Origin: Mucilaginibacter sp.
GTDB lineage: Bacteria; Bacteroidota; Bacteroidia; Sphingobacteriales; Sphingobacteriaceae
Assembly: GCF_025359345.1 (NCBI RefSeq)
Contig: NZ_JANYGQ010000003.1
Location: forward strand, 124,001 to 188,000
DNA length: 64,000 bases
Direction: 5' to 3'
In this document: positions 8,791 through 17,133 of the stretch, one piece after another
Position numbering within the stretch: position 1 is the first letter of the stretch
How the letters are laid out: each line of letters begins with the position of its first letter
Made by a program: the position numbers and the translations under genes
The notes under the pieces: model-generated
What the model saw: only the letters and a program-made list of their open reading frames with translations
Databases searched by the model: none
Told to the model about the DNA's origin: nothing

Positions 8791-9840
8791 ATGAAATTAA
8801 ACTTAAAACGCCCTCTTGCATTTTTCGACATCGAATCGACCGGAACAAATATCGGGGCAGACCGTATTGTCGAACTATCTGTTATCAAGTTAAATCCTGA
8901 TGGCAGCGAGGAGGTGAAAACCTGGCGTGTAAACCCCGGTATGCCCATCCCGCTTGAATCATCGCTGGTACACGGCATTTATGATGAAGATATAAAAGAC
9001 GAACCTCTTTTTAAGGACATAGCAGCACTTGTTGCCGAATTTATTGATGTAAGCGACCTTGCAGGGTACAACTCTAACAAGTTTGATATCCCCATGCTGA
9101 TGGAGGAGTTTTTGCGTGCCGACGTTTTGTTTGATTTGGATAACCGTCATTTTGTGGATGTGCAGAACATATTTCACCAGATGGAGCAGCGCACCCTTAA
9201 AGCTGCTTACCAGTTTTACTGCGACAAACAGATAATAAACGCCCACTCTGCCGAGGCTGATACCCGTGCCACAATGGAAGTGCTACTGGCCCAGATAGCC
9301 AAATATGAAGGCGTAGAATGGGAAGATAAAAAAGGCGCCCGCAGCAAGCCTGTGGTAAATGATGTTGAAGCGCTGCATCATTTCACCAACCTAAACAAGC
9401 CAGTTGATTTTGCCGGCCGTATGGTTTACAACGAAAACGGTGAGGAAACTTTCAATTTCGGCAAGCATAAAGGCAAAACGGTGGAGGATGTATTGAAAAT
9501 TGAGCCAAGCTATTATTCGTGGATGATGCAGGGCGATTTTCCGCTTTACACCAAACGCAAGCTGGAAGAGATACATAACCGCTGGAATGCCAAAAAGAAT
9601 GCCGAACGCATTGCCAGGCAGCAACAGCAACAAACCGCACCAAAACCACAAGAGCCTGTAACTGAAATAAGGCCGGCCGAAAATCAACCGAAACGCGAGT
9701 TTCACAAACCCGACCATACCCGTACAAACAACTATCAAAAACCGGAAAATAAACCCTTTAAAAAGAAAGACGATGCTCCTGCTGTGCCGGTAAACGAGGA
9801 TATGCTGAAGTTGCTCGCTGATAAGTTTAAGAAGGGGTAA
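8791..9840 (+). CDS. DnaQ-like 3'-5' exonuclease with C-terminal DUF3820-like domain
   Basis: 349 residues from ATG 8791; a longer frame from TTG 8710 adds an implausible leader. The N-terminal RNase T/DnaQ exonuclease domain has all DEDDh residues: Asp13 and Glu15 (FDIEST), Asp99 (NKFDIP), His152 and Asp157 (HSAEADTR). After about residue 200 there is a second small domain, FNFGKHKGKTVEDV to SWMMQGDFPLY, of the DUF3820 type, then a Gln/Pro/Lys-rich tail. Such proteins are annotated in Bacteroidota as proofreading-type exonucleases separate from DNA polymerase III alpha. The exact substrate is not evident. Monocistronic. Confidence 0.92.
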   Translation: MKLNLKRPLAFFDIESTGTNIGADRIVELSVIKLNPDGSEEVKTWRVNPGMPIPLESSLVHGIYDEDIKDEPLFKDIAALVAEFIDVSDLAGYNSNKFDIPMLMEEFLRADVLFDLDNRHFVDVQNIFHQMEQRTLKAAYQFYCDKQIINAHSAEADTRATMEVLLAQIAKYEGVEWEDKKGARSKPVVNDVEALHHFTNLNKPVDFAGRMVYNENGEETFNFGKHKGKTVEDVLKIEPSYYSWMMQGDFPLYTKRKLEEIHNRWNAKKNAERIARQQQQQTAPKPQEPVTEIRPAENQPKREFHKPDHTRTNNYQKPENKPFKKKDDAPAVPVNEDMLKLLADKFKKG

Positions 9841-10193
9841 GAAGTCCGGAAGTCGAAAATAGAGCTGAACAAGGGCCCAAACGTTAGTCGAAATAGATCC
9901 AGTACCGACCGATAAGCGTTCCACTTTTCACAACGGAACACCCGGAACGCTTTGGAACATGTTGGTTATCAGATATTTTACTTTTAGTTAAAGGGTAATC
10001 TTCTGATAATCAAATGTTACAATATTTACTGTTATGAGCATTGCTGTAATTTGCTTATAATCAATATATTACTGTTTTCTAATTAATTAAAATTACAGAT
10101 GGAGCTGACCAGGGGGTAAGAATCTTTTTGATTGGTCTTATTTTCTACCGTTTCGCCGACACGTGAAAACATTGCATCATTGCTGGGTTCCCA
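9841..10193. other. Intergenic region with a GGAAC-rich inverted repeat
   Basis: 353 bp between convergent genes, with no credible ORF. A perfect 9-bp inverted repeat AAGCGTTCC/GGAACGCTT lies at 9914-9922 and 9944-9952. GGAAC occurs three times, at 9935, 9944 and 9954, roughly one helical turn apart. The rest is AT-rich with no T-run terminator. Confidence 0.4.
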
Positions 10194-11132
10194 TCAATCG
10201 CTATTGCTCAAAAAAGAAATATTTCTTTTCAAACCGCTAAACTTTGTTCGCTTCACCGCTGAGTTTTTAAATACTTTCTGAAAAACGTCTTCGGTTATTT
10301 CCTCCCAGTCTTTTTTGTTTAATTGTAGCAAATCGGCGTGGGGAGCAAAGGATGGTTCAGTATTCAGTACAGAAAATTTGTTCCAGGGGCACACATCCTG
10401 GCAAACATCACAGCCAAACATCCAGTTATCCATTTTGCCGCTGAATTCTTTTGGGATTTCATTTTTTAGCTCGATGGTTAAATAGGATATACACCGGCTG
10501 CCGTCAACAATATAGGGCGCAACGATGGCTTCTGTCGGGCAGGCGTCGATACAGCGGGTACAGGTGCCGCAATGGTCGGAAGTAGGGGCAACATCATAGT
10601 CCAGTTCGATATCAACAATCAGTTCCGCTAAAAAAAAGAAGGAGCCAACCTTTTGATTGATCAGGTTTGTGTTTTTCCCAATCCAGCCCAAACCTGCTTT
10701 TTTTGCCCATGCCTTGTCAAGCACCGGCGCCGAATCAACAAAAGCCCGGCCGCCAACTTCACCAATTTTTTCGTTTATTGTTTCAAGCAACTGCTTTAGT
10801 TTTCCCTTTATTACATGATGGTAATCAGCGCCGTAAGCGTATTTTGATATTTTAGGGCCCGAGGCGTCTACCTGTGCATCTTCAGTATAATAATTAAGCC
10901 CTAAGGAAATAACCGACTTTGAACCATCCACCAGTAAACGAGGGTCCAGCCGTTTATCAAAATAGTTTTCCATGTATCGCATTTCGCCATGCATGTCTTT
11001 TTTTAGCCACGCTTCCAGTCGTGGTGCTTCTTCCTCCAGGAAATCAGCCTTAGCAATACCGCAAAATATAAAGCCAAGATTTTTGGCTTCATCTTTAATA
11101 AGTTGGCTATATGCTGACTTGTTTTGTTGCAT
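10194..11132 (-). CDS. queG: Epoxyqueuosine reductase QueG
   Basis: Last step of queuosine synthesis: cobalamin-dependent reduction of epoxyqueuosine to queuosine in the wobble position of tRNAs with GUN anticodons. 312 residues from ATG 11132 (a TTG nine bases upstream is less likely). The N-terminal part has the family pattern ([23 protein letters not shown]), a middle segment [20 protein letters not shown], then the two 4Fe-4S motifs [12 protein letters not shown] and [10 protein letters not shown] with a further Cys in RCISYL. Length is slightly short but complete. It is transcribed alone, divergent from the SpoIIAA-like gene. Confidence 0.95.
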   Translation of the reverse strand: MQQNKSAYSQLIKDEAKNLGFIFCGIAKADFLEEEAPRLEAWLKKDMHGEMRYMENYFDKRLDPRLLVDGSKSVISLGLNYYTEDAQVDASGPKISKYAYGADYHHVIKGKLKQLLETINEKIGEVGGRAFVDSAPVLDKAWAKKAGLGWIGKNTNLINQKVGSFFFLAELIVDIELDYDVAPTSDHCGTCTRCIDACPTEAIVAPYIVDGSRCISYLTIELKNEIPKEFSGKMDNWMFGCDVCQDVCPWNKFSVLNTEPSFAPHADLLQLNKKDWEEITEDVFQKVFKNSAVKRTKFSGLKRNISFLSNSD

Positions 11133-11196
11133 CAGCCACAAAGATAATACAAAACAAAATTGAAATACGGCGGTTCATTTTAGTCGATATTTAACC

Positions 11197-11219
11197 TTTG
11201 TGATATTTTTTATCACAAA
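11197..11219. promoter_or_regulatory. Perfect palindrome upstream of the SpoIIAA-like gene
   Basis: Arms TTTGTGATA (11197-11205) and TATCACAAA (11211-11219) around TTTTT. It sits in the divergent queG/SpoIIAA-like spacer and just after a TTAACCTTTG that resembles a Bacteroidota -7 element with one extra base. It could be an operator or a hairpin. The half-site spacing (TGTGA-N9-TCACA) does not fit the N6 of classic CRP sites. Confidence 0.4.
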
Positions 11220-11254
11220 TAAGAATGTTTTTTAATTGTGGTGTAGTTATTGAT

Positions 11255-11635
11255 ATGAAAAAAGTAGATATGCTTCAGCTGATAAACAATTTGCCGCCTC
11301 ACGTTGCCGGACTGCACGCGTTTGCCGAAGTTACTGAAACGGACTATGAGGAAGCACTTATACCAATTATTGATGAGGTGCTTAAAACAAACCGTAAGAT
11401 AAATTTTGTGCTGGTGCTCGAAACCGACATCAGGAATTTTGTATCAGGTGCATGGTGTGGTAATATTAAGATAGGATTTAAATATTTTTTTAAATGGGGC
11501 CGTGTGGCTTTGGTTACCGATCAGCAGGGTGTGCTGGGCTTCAGCGATCTTTTTAGGTACATCATTCCCGGCAAGTTTGAATATTTTCCGCTGGATGAGC
11601 TGGACAGGGCAATTAAGTGGGTGTCGTTAAAGTAA
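11255..11635 (+). CDS. SpoIIAA-like (STAS-fold) protein
   Basis: About 126 residues from ATG 11255; an in-frame ATG at 11225 would add ten residues. Pattern typical of the SpoIIAA-like family (Pfam PF11964): LPPHVAGLHAFAEVTETDYEEAL, then INFVLVLETDI, GFKYFFKWGRVALVTD and a C-terminal ELDRAIKWV helix. The fold resembles STAS anti-sigma antagonists, but these proteins usually lack the phosphorylatable Ser and have no fixed function. Cytoplasmic, no signal peptide. Preceded by a palindrome that may control it. Confidence 0.82.
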   Translation: MKKVDMLQLINNLPPHVAGLHAFAEVTETDYEEALIPIIDEVLKTNRKINFVLVLETDIRNFVSGAWCGNIKIGFKYFFKWGRVALVTDQQGVLGFSDLFRYIIPGKFEYFPLDELDRAIKWVSLK

Positions 11636-11676
11636 GCGGCAATATTGCTGCACTAAACAAAATCTAAGGGACGAAA

Positions 11677-12156
11677 TTATTTTTGGTCAAAGAAGCCCAC
11701 CTGTCGTAAAAATGCAAGCTGGTCGAAATAATCTGACTCCTTTACTATTTTGCCATTTTTTATTGCGAAGACAGCGCAGTAATTCAGCATATATTTCTTC
11801 CCCTTCATATACTCCGGGGTGCCGGCCTCCGGATTTGAAAGCGTGCCGCCCGAGGTATATTCAACCACCACATTATCACCTGCATTTATAACACTCAGCA
11901 CTTTGTAAACCAAGTCCGGGGTCGACGAAAAATAGCGCGTATAGGCTTCTGTCACGCCTGCGGCGCCAATTTTTGCTCCTTCCCAGTTTGGTGATAACAC
12001 TTGCGCATCGTCTGAATATCCCGCGGCTATGCTTTTTACATCATGTGCAATTAATGCTCTAAAATGGTCGTCAATTAACCGGGGTGTTTGAGCACTGGCG
12101 CGGGCACATGCAACAAGCAGGGCCAAAACCAATATTGATTTGATTGCTGTTTTCAT
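11677..12156 (-). CDS. Exported SnoaL-like/DUF4440-type NTF2-fold protein
   Basis: 159 residues. The signal peptide ends ASAQ; an LVAC within it could also be a lipobox. The mature part is one NTF2-like domain: helix LIDDHFRALIAHDVKSIAAGYSDD, AQVLSPN, the AYTRYFSSTPDL segment, then strands VVEYTSGGTL, YMLNYCAVFAIKNGKIVKESDYFD. Family members are ester- or ketosteroid-handling proteins of diverse or unknown function; no catalytic set is recognisable. A rho-independent terminator separates it from the upstream deacetylase gene. Confidence 0.82.
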   Translation of the reverse strand: MKTAIKSILVLALLVACARASAQTPRLIDDHFRALIAHDVKSIAAGYSDDAQVLSPNWEGAKIGAAGVTEAYTRYFSSTPDLVYKVLSVINAGDNVVVEYTSGGTLSNPEAGTPEYMKGKKYMLNYCAVFAIKNGKIVKESDYFDQLAFLRQVGFFDQK

Positions 12157-12181
12157 GCATTAAATATACATACTGCGCTAC

Positions 12182-12221
12182 AAAAAAGGCCCGGTTAACA
12201 ATGCAAACCGGGCCTTTTTTT
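12182..12221 (-). terminator. Rho-independent terminator after the polysaccharide deacetylase gene
   Basis: 15-bp perfect stem AAAAAAGGCCCGGTT / AACCGGGCCTTTTTT with a 9-nt loop. T-runs flank both sides, so it can act in both directions; the gene it follows is on the minus strand (3' end 12250). Confidence 0.88.
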
Positions 12222-12249
12222 AAAAAATCCCCCTTTAGGGGGTAGGGGG

Positions 12250-13032
12250 CTAAAAACTGTGCCTTAAGCTATTGCTGAATGTTTTTGTAGTCCAGTAACC
12301 GCTATCCAATATACGACGAACGGTAAGCAGCGGATATTCCGCATCGCGTTTGTCGGCTAACTGAAATGCCAGTTTGAAGTGATATTTGTTTAGCTCTGGT
12401 AATACCGGTTTCTTCCAAACACCGAACGGAAAGGCGAAGTATTCGATCTTTTTGCCTGTGATTTCTTCAAGCTTCTGTGTAGGTTTTGTTATCTGTACAT
12501 TCCAGTCGTCCTTTTTAGGATTCGGATCGTGTTTATACCTGTCAACACGGTGGTGGTCCCAGGTGTGGCTGGCTATCACGCTGCCCTCGTCCGAGAGCTG
12601 CTTAACCTGTTCTTTGGTCATGTAATGCGGGCGGCCAAGCGATACGGTCATGATAAAATAAACGCCTTTGAAGCCATATTTTTTCAGCTCAGGGCGAGCT
12701 ATTGTAAACTGGTCTTCGTCGGTGTCATCAAAAGTAAGCATAACAGGCTTACTTGGCAACGGCGTGCCTTTTGTAAGGTAAGCGTATAACTGGTCGGGTA
12801 ATATGGTATGATAACCGCTATCCGCCAGCATTTTAATATGGTCCTTAAATGATTGTACAGGTATAATATAATCTTTAGCTGTTTTTGAATCCTTCGGCCG
12901 CCAGTCGCGTATCTGGTGGTAGCAAATAACCGGAACCTGTTTGCGTGCCATTATAGCGGCTGCATTACCTTGAGCAGAAGCAGCGAAGCCTAATAAACAC
13001 AGGCCCGCAGCACTAAAAAGTTGTTTTATCAT
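12250..13032 (-). CDS. Secreted polysaccharide deacetylase (NodB domain)
   Basis: 260 residues with a signal peptide ending ASAQ. The CE4/NodB domain has motif 1 TFDDTDED (catalytic base and metal Asp), motif 2 SHTWDHH (metal His residues) and motif 3 FAFPFG. The N-terminal VPVICYHQIRDW is typical of PgaB/IcaB-like deacetylases. It probably removes N-acetyl groups from an extracellular or wall polysaccharide; the substrate is not deducible. Downstream terminator at 12182-12221; upstream a 220-bp spacer with a GAGATTAG repeat. Confidence 0.92.
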   Translation of the reverse strand: MIKQLFSAAGLCLLGFAASAQGNAAAIMARKQVPVICYHQIRDWRPKDSKTAKDYIIPVQSFKDHIKMLADSGYHTILPDQLYAYLTKGTPLPSKPVMLTFDDTDEDQFTIARPELKKYGFKGVYFIMTVSLGRPHYMTKEQVKQLSDEGSVIASHTWDHHRVDRYKHDPNPKKDDWNVQITKPTQKLEEITGKKIEYFAFPFGVWKKPVLPELNKYHFKLAFQLADKRDAEYPLLTVRRILDSGYWTTKTFSNSLRHSF

Positions 13033-13101
13033 AATATATTTTTCAGAGGTATTAAATATTCAAACCGGGGCAAAAGTAATATTTTTTTCTTTGAGTTAAC
13101 G

Positions 13102-13136
13102 TTGGCGATTGGAGATTAGAGGCCAGAGATTAGGAA
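13102..13136 (+). repeat. Dispersed GAGATTAG-type intergenic repeat, copy 2
   Basis: Two tandem units (cgattggagattagagg, ccagagattagg) in the spacer between the deacetylase gene and the hypothetical membrane protein gene. The second half matches copy 4 at 34624-34661 (accagagattagg). Confidence 0.55.
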
Positions 13137-13253
13137 AAGTTTAAGCCAGTTGTGAATAATTTTAAATAAGGAACGAGCTTACCGGTCCGTCGTCACCCTC
13201 TGGTTCCTGCTTATTTTACGATCAAAGGTACTATGATATATCTGTTGGAAAGT

Positions 13254-13658
13254 TTATAACAACTTGTCATTTCTTGATATCATCGAATAAAAGCCTAATC
13301 CTAAAAGAATAAAAGTGGCTAAAATATATAACACAACCCGCAAATTTCCCTTTTTTACCGAGGCGGCAGTTTCCTTTTCGTAATTTTTGATGATATACTT
13401 GTACCGTTTGTTTTTTATAAAAAGTAAGCAGTTGATAATAATGCCAAAACTAAGAAACGATATTACCCATCGCAAAATGTCTCCAGGCGGTATGTTTACA
13501 CCACCAAAACCATAAAACAGGCAACCGATGCTGATAAAATTGATCATTAACAACATCGAGAAAAAAAGCAAAGAAATTGGCACCGCTGCAATACCGTTCC
13601 CGACGGAAACCTGGAATCTGTAAAATCGGTAGTAGAAGTAATCCAGCTTTTCCCTCAT
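13254..13658 (-). CDS. Hypothetical membrane protein
   Basis: 134 residues with three predicted membrane helices (about residues 24-50, 60-82 and 107-127) and basic loops such as KNKRYKYIIKNYEKE and SVKKGNLR. An aromatic N-terminal stretch (YFYYRFYRF) precedes helix 1. No family recognised. It stands alone between the PUL and the deacetylase gene. The continuous frame, ATG start and coherent topology support a real gene. Confidence 0.7.
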   Translation of the reverse strand: MREKLDYFYYRFYRFQVSVGNGIAAVPISLLFFSMLLMINFISIGCLFYGFGGVNIPPGDILRWVISFLSFGIIINCLLFIKNKRYKYIIKNYEKETAASVKKGNLRVVLYILATFILLGLGFYSMISRNDKLL

Positions 13659-13700
13659 TTACATCTGTTTTCCATTCTTTTCAAATCAGGTAGCATAAAC

Positions 13701-14789
13701 TTACAATACTATCCGCTTACCTTCCTTTATCGATCGCTTTGCCGCATCCAGTATCTCCATCACTATCATATTGTATTTTAATGACGAACGGTCATCATCT
13801 GCGGTAATAGTTTTATTTAAAAATGCATGGAAGTAGGTGGTAGCATCGTCATTTGGGGCTATTAGTTTAGGTACATCTCTAACGCTCCGGGTATTTTCGC
13901 GCATGCGCATTACCAGGTTGTCGCGGTCAACCGCATGTAAATAGCCGGTATTGCCAAATACCTCCATATCCTTAATACCGAATGGCCAGTTCCATGATGC
14001 TTCTATTTGCCCGGTGGCAGTGGGGTATTCAACAATGATGGTGGCATCGTCTTCAACTTTTGGATAAGTGCCCGGTTTATAATGACGGGCAATTGCCGTT
14101 ACAGCAATTGGTTTCTGGCCGTGCATTAGCCAGGTCATCAGGTCGGCACCGTAGCAGCCAAAATCGTTTAATGCACCCGCACCATTCAGAACAGGGTCGG
14201 TTAGCCAGGCCAAAAACTCGGGGCTGCAGCCTATTTCTTTGGGTCCCTGGTGCCCGTCGTGTACTACCATTTTATGGATAGCGCCGATGCTGTCTTTATT
14301 AATAATATCATAAGCCGCCTGTAACGATGGGTGCCAGGTGGTTTCGTAATTGGTTAAAACCGTTGTATGGTATTTATTGGCAAGCGCTTCCATGCGTTTA
14401 GCCTGTTCAAGCGTGGCAGCCAATGGTTTTTCAACCATAACCGGGATACCCATGGGGGCACACACCTCAACTACATCAACATGGTTGCCTACCGCGTTAT
14501 AGCCCAGCACTATTGCTGGTTTGCGTTTGGCTACCATAGTTTTCAAATCTTCGAAAAATATGGAATCCGGTACATGAAACTGCTTGCCGTACTTTTCCCA
14601 CAAATGTTTGTTGGGTTCGGCTATGCCTACCAGGTTGATGCGGCCTTTTGCGTAATCGTTTAAAATGCCATAAATATGGTCGTGATTTAAGCCGGCAATA
14701 CCAACTTTTGGTCCTTGCACCTGGGCATGCACGTTCAAGGCCAAACCGCAGATTATTGCAGTTAAGAAGGTTGAAATTCTATTTTTCAT
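13701..14789 (-). CDS. Exported Gfo/Idh/MocA-family oxidoreductase of the GH92 locus
   Basis: ATG 14789 gives a signal peptide (MKNRISTFLTAIICGLALN, cut after HAQ), so this start is preferred to the longer frame from 14870. Then comes a Rossmann NAD(P) domain beginning VGIAGLNHDH, the conserved EKP of the family in MVEKPLAATLEQAKR, and the C-terminal alpha/beta domain (GGALNDFGCYG-like, WNWPFG). It overlaps the 3' end of the GH92 gene by 11 nt, so it is translated with it. A dinucleotide-dependent enzyme outside the cytoplasm is unusual. Known exported relatives include NAD-dependent glycosidases such as GH109, so a sugar-cleaving or epimerising role is possible but not shown. Confidence 0.88.
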   Translation of the reverse strand: MKNRISTFLTAIICGLALNVHAQVQGPKVGIAGLNHDHIYGILNDYAKGRINLVGIAEPNKHLWEKYGKQFHVPDSIFFEDLKTMVAKRKPAIVLGYNAVGNHVDVVEVCAPMGIPVMVEKPLAATLEQAKRMEALANKYHTTVLTNYETTWHPSLQAAYDIINKDSIGAIHKMVVHDGHQGPKEIGCSPEFLAWLTDPVLNGAGALNDFGCYGADLMTWLMHGQKPIAVTAIARHYKPGTYPKVEDDATIIVEYPTATGQIEASWNWPFGIKDMEVFGNTGYLHAVDRDNLVMRMRENTRSVRDVPKLIAPNDDATTYFHAFLNKTITADDDRSSLKYNMIVMEILDAAKRSIKEGKRIVL

Positions 14790-17058
14790 TTGACAAAGAA
14801 TAAGGAACATCGCTTGCTTTAACACCACGTTGCTTATTTGGCGTTGCCGACATGTTGTAATTAATAACACCGCCCTGCAATAACGCTTTATGACTTAGCC
14901 AATTCAAATCATAAGGCTTGCCATTTACGTTCATGGAGTTGATATACAGGTTGCTATCGCTGTTGTTTGGCGCATTGATAACTACTTTTTTACCATTCTC
15001 AAAGCTAATAGTCAGCTTTTTAAACAATGGTGCGCCAAGCACGTACTGATCTACCGACGGGCAAACCGGGTAAAATCCCATTGCCGAAAATACATACCAT
15101 GCCGAAGTTTGGCCATTGTCTTCATCACCGCAATAACCGTCAGGAGTGGCTTTGTATAACTTATTCATTACATCGCGCACATGGTATTGGGTTTTCCATG
15201 GTTCGCCGGCATAATTGTAAAGGTAAAGCATGTGCTGTATGGGTTGGTTACCGTGTGCATATTGCCCCATGTTTACAATCTGCATTTCGCGAATTTCGTG
15301 GATTACCTCGCCGTAATAACTATCGTCAAAAATTGGCGGTAGTATAAATACTGAATCTAACTTGGCCACAAACTGTTTCCTGCCGCCCATCAGGTTCACA
15401 AGCCCTTGTATATCGTGAAATACACCCCAGCTATAGTGCCAGCTGTTACCCTCGGTAAAAGCATCGCCCCATTTAAAAGGATTAAAAGGCGTCTCCCACG
15501 AGCCGTCCTGGTTTTTGCCGCGCATTAAACCGGTTGATGGGTCGAAAAGGTTTTTATAGTTCATGCTGCGTTTTTTGAAGATATCAATCTCAGCGGCAGG
15601 TTTGTTTAATGCTTTGCCCAATTGGTAAATGGCAAAATCGTCGTAAGCATATTCCAGCGTACGTGCAGCGTTTTCGTTTATTTTAACATCATAAGGCACA
15701 TATCCCAATTTGTTATAATATGCAACACCTGTGCGGCCTGTTCCTGCCGGGCCTTCACCGTTGGCGCCGTGCACCAACGCTTCATATAGCGTATTTATAT
15801 CGTAGCCTTTGCCGCCTTTTATATAAGCATCAGAAACTACCGAAGCAGAGTTGTTACCGATCATTACGTCTGAATATCCGGGGCTGCTCCACTCAGGCAG
15901 CCAGCCGCCTTCTTTATAGTCGTTAACAAGGCCTGCTTGCATCTCTTTATTAATGGATGGGTAAACCAGGTTAAGGAAAGGATATAACGCCCTGAAGGTA
16001 TCCCAAAAGCCCGTGCCGGCAAACATATAACCCGGCATGGTTTTCCCGGTGTATGGGCTGTAGTGAATTATTTGATTATTCGCGTCAACCTCGTAAAGCT
16101 TGTTCGGGAAGAATAGCATGCGGTAAAGGCATGAGTAAAAGGTACGGGTTTGATCAACCGAGCCGCCTTCAACGGTTAAGCGGCTTAAAGTTTTATTCCA
16201 AACATCTTTTGCTTTTTGCTCGGTAACGTTAAAGCTATCCGTTCCCTGTTCTCTTTTCAGGTTGATTTCGGCCTGTTCAATGCTTACGAAAGAAGACGAC
16301 ACCCGTAAGTGTACCTTTTCTCCGTGGGCAGTCTTGAAGCCAATTGCTGCCATAACGTGTTTGGCATGCAGTTCCAGCGAGTCGGTCGCGGTGCTGTCGC
16401 TGTAGGTTTTTGCAAAGGTTATGGGCTTATCTACATAAATAACAAAATAGTTTTTAAAGTTTTTAAGCGGACCGCGGGCGTATTTAGTTGAATAACCGAC
16501 AATTTTCCGCTCGCCGGGAATAACTTTGATATACGAACCTTTATCAAATGCGTCAATTACCACATACGAGCTGTCGTTTTTGGGGTAGGTAAACTGAAAT
16601 TGCGCGGTGCGTTCGGTAGGGGTTAGTTCCGCCAATATATCATGGTCGGCAAGGTAAACGCTGTAATAGTATGGCTTCGCGACCTCGGCCTTATGCGAAA
16701 ACCAGCTGGCACGACCATTTTGAGATACCTTTAAATGCCCGGTTACCGGCATAACGGCAAACTGCCCGTAATCATTCATCCAGGGCGATGGCTGGTGGGT
16801 TTGTTTAAAGCCGTTTATTTTATGTGCGTCATAGGTGTATTGCCAGCCGTCGCCCATTTTGCCTGTTTGCGGCGTCCAGAAGTTCATGCCCCAGGGTAAA
16901 GCAATGGCTGGATAGGTATTCCCGTTTGATAAATCGTACTTTGAATCGGTGCCCATCAAAGGGTTAATGTAATCAACAAGTGAGGACTGTTTACCTGTTT
17001 GTGCGGACGCGAAAACAGGGAGCAACAGCGATAGTGCTAAAAGGATTTTTTTCATCAA
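14779..17058 (-). CDS. GH92 family alpha-mannosidase
   Basis: 759 residues with signal peptide ending ASAQ. GH92 enzymes are calcium-dependent exo-alpha-mannosidases acting on N-glycans or mannans by inversion. Family landmarks: DYINPLMGTDS and NTYPAIALPWGMNFWTPQTG near the N terminus, FWDTFRALYPFLNLVYP, the acid-bearing VIHEIREMQ, HGNQPIQHMLYLYNYAG and the Asp pair with CGDEDNGQTSAWYVFSAMG. All regions are present and the length is normal. Linkage specificity cannot be read from sequence. It lies after susD, behind a hairpin at 17087-17120 that may lower its expression relative to susCD. Confidence 0.96.
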   Translation of the reverse strand: MMKKILLALSLLLPVFASAQTGKQSSLVDYINPLMGTDSKYDLSNGNTYPAIALPWGMNFWTPQTGKMGDGWQYTYDAHKINGFKQTHQPSPWMNDYGQFAVMPVTGHLKVSQNGRASWFSHKAEVAKPYYYSVYLADHDILAELTPTERTAQFQFTYPKNDSSYVVIDAFDKGSYIKVIPGERKIVGYSTKYARGPLKNFKNYFVIYVDKPITFAKTYSDSTATDSLELHAKHVMAAIGFKTAHGEKVHLRVSSSFVSIEQAEINLKREQGTDSFNVTEQKAKDVWNKTLSRLTVEGGSVDQTRTFYSCLYRMLFFPNKLYEVDANNQIIHYSPYTGKTMPGYMFAGTGFWDTFRALYPFLNLVYPSINKEMQAGLVNDYKEGGWLPEWSSPGYSDVMIGNNSASVVSDAYIKGGKGYDINTLYEALVHGANGEGPAGTGRTGVAYYNKLGYVPYDVKINENAARTLEYAYDDFAIYQLGKALNKPAAEIDIFKKRSMNYKNLFDPSTGLMRGKNQDGSWETPFNPFKWGDAFTEGNSWHYSWGVFHDIQGLVNLMGGRKQFVAKLDSVFILPPIFDDSYYGEVIHEIREMQIVNMGQYAHGNQPIQHMLYLYNYAGEPWKTQYHVRDVMNKLYKATPDGYCGDEDNGQTSAWYVFSAMGFYPVCPSVDQYVLGAPLFKKLTISFENGKKVVINAPNNSDSNLYINSMNVNGKPYDLNWLSHKALLQGGVINYNMSATPNKQRGVKASDVPYSLSNEK

Positions 17059-17086
17059 TAGTCAGTCAAATAAATTATCCTGTAAA

Positions 17087-17120
17087 TATAAAAGACCGAT
17101 TGGATAACCGGTCTTTTATA
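17087..17120 (-). terminator. Hairpin between susD and the GH92 gene (attenuator or terminator)
   Basis: 12-bp perfect stem TATAAAAGACCG / CGGTCTTTTATA with a 10-nt loop, in the 75-bp spacer after the susD stop. U-rich on the minus strand. Probably partial termination or mRNA 3'-end protection within the operon. Confidence 0.65.
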
Positions 17121-17133
17121 TTGATTATTTTAC

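Noticed and set aside
9954..9966. Sigma-54 type promoter (GG-N10-GC) in the spacer after the exonuclease gene
   Set aside because: The GG to GG distance is 10 instead of 12 and there is no GC dinucleotide; no gene starts downstream on that strand.
11197..11219. Classic CRP/FNR site
   Set aside because: The half-site spacing is N9, not N6 (CRP) and not the N4 of FNR; kept only as an unnamed palindrome.
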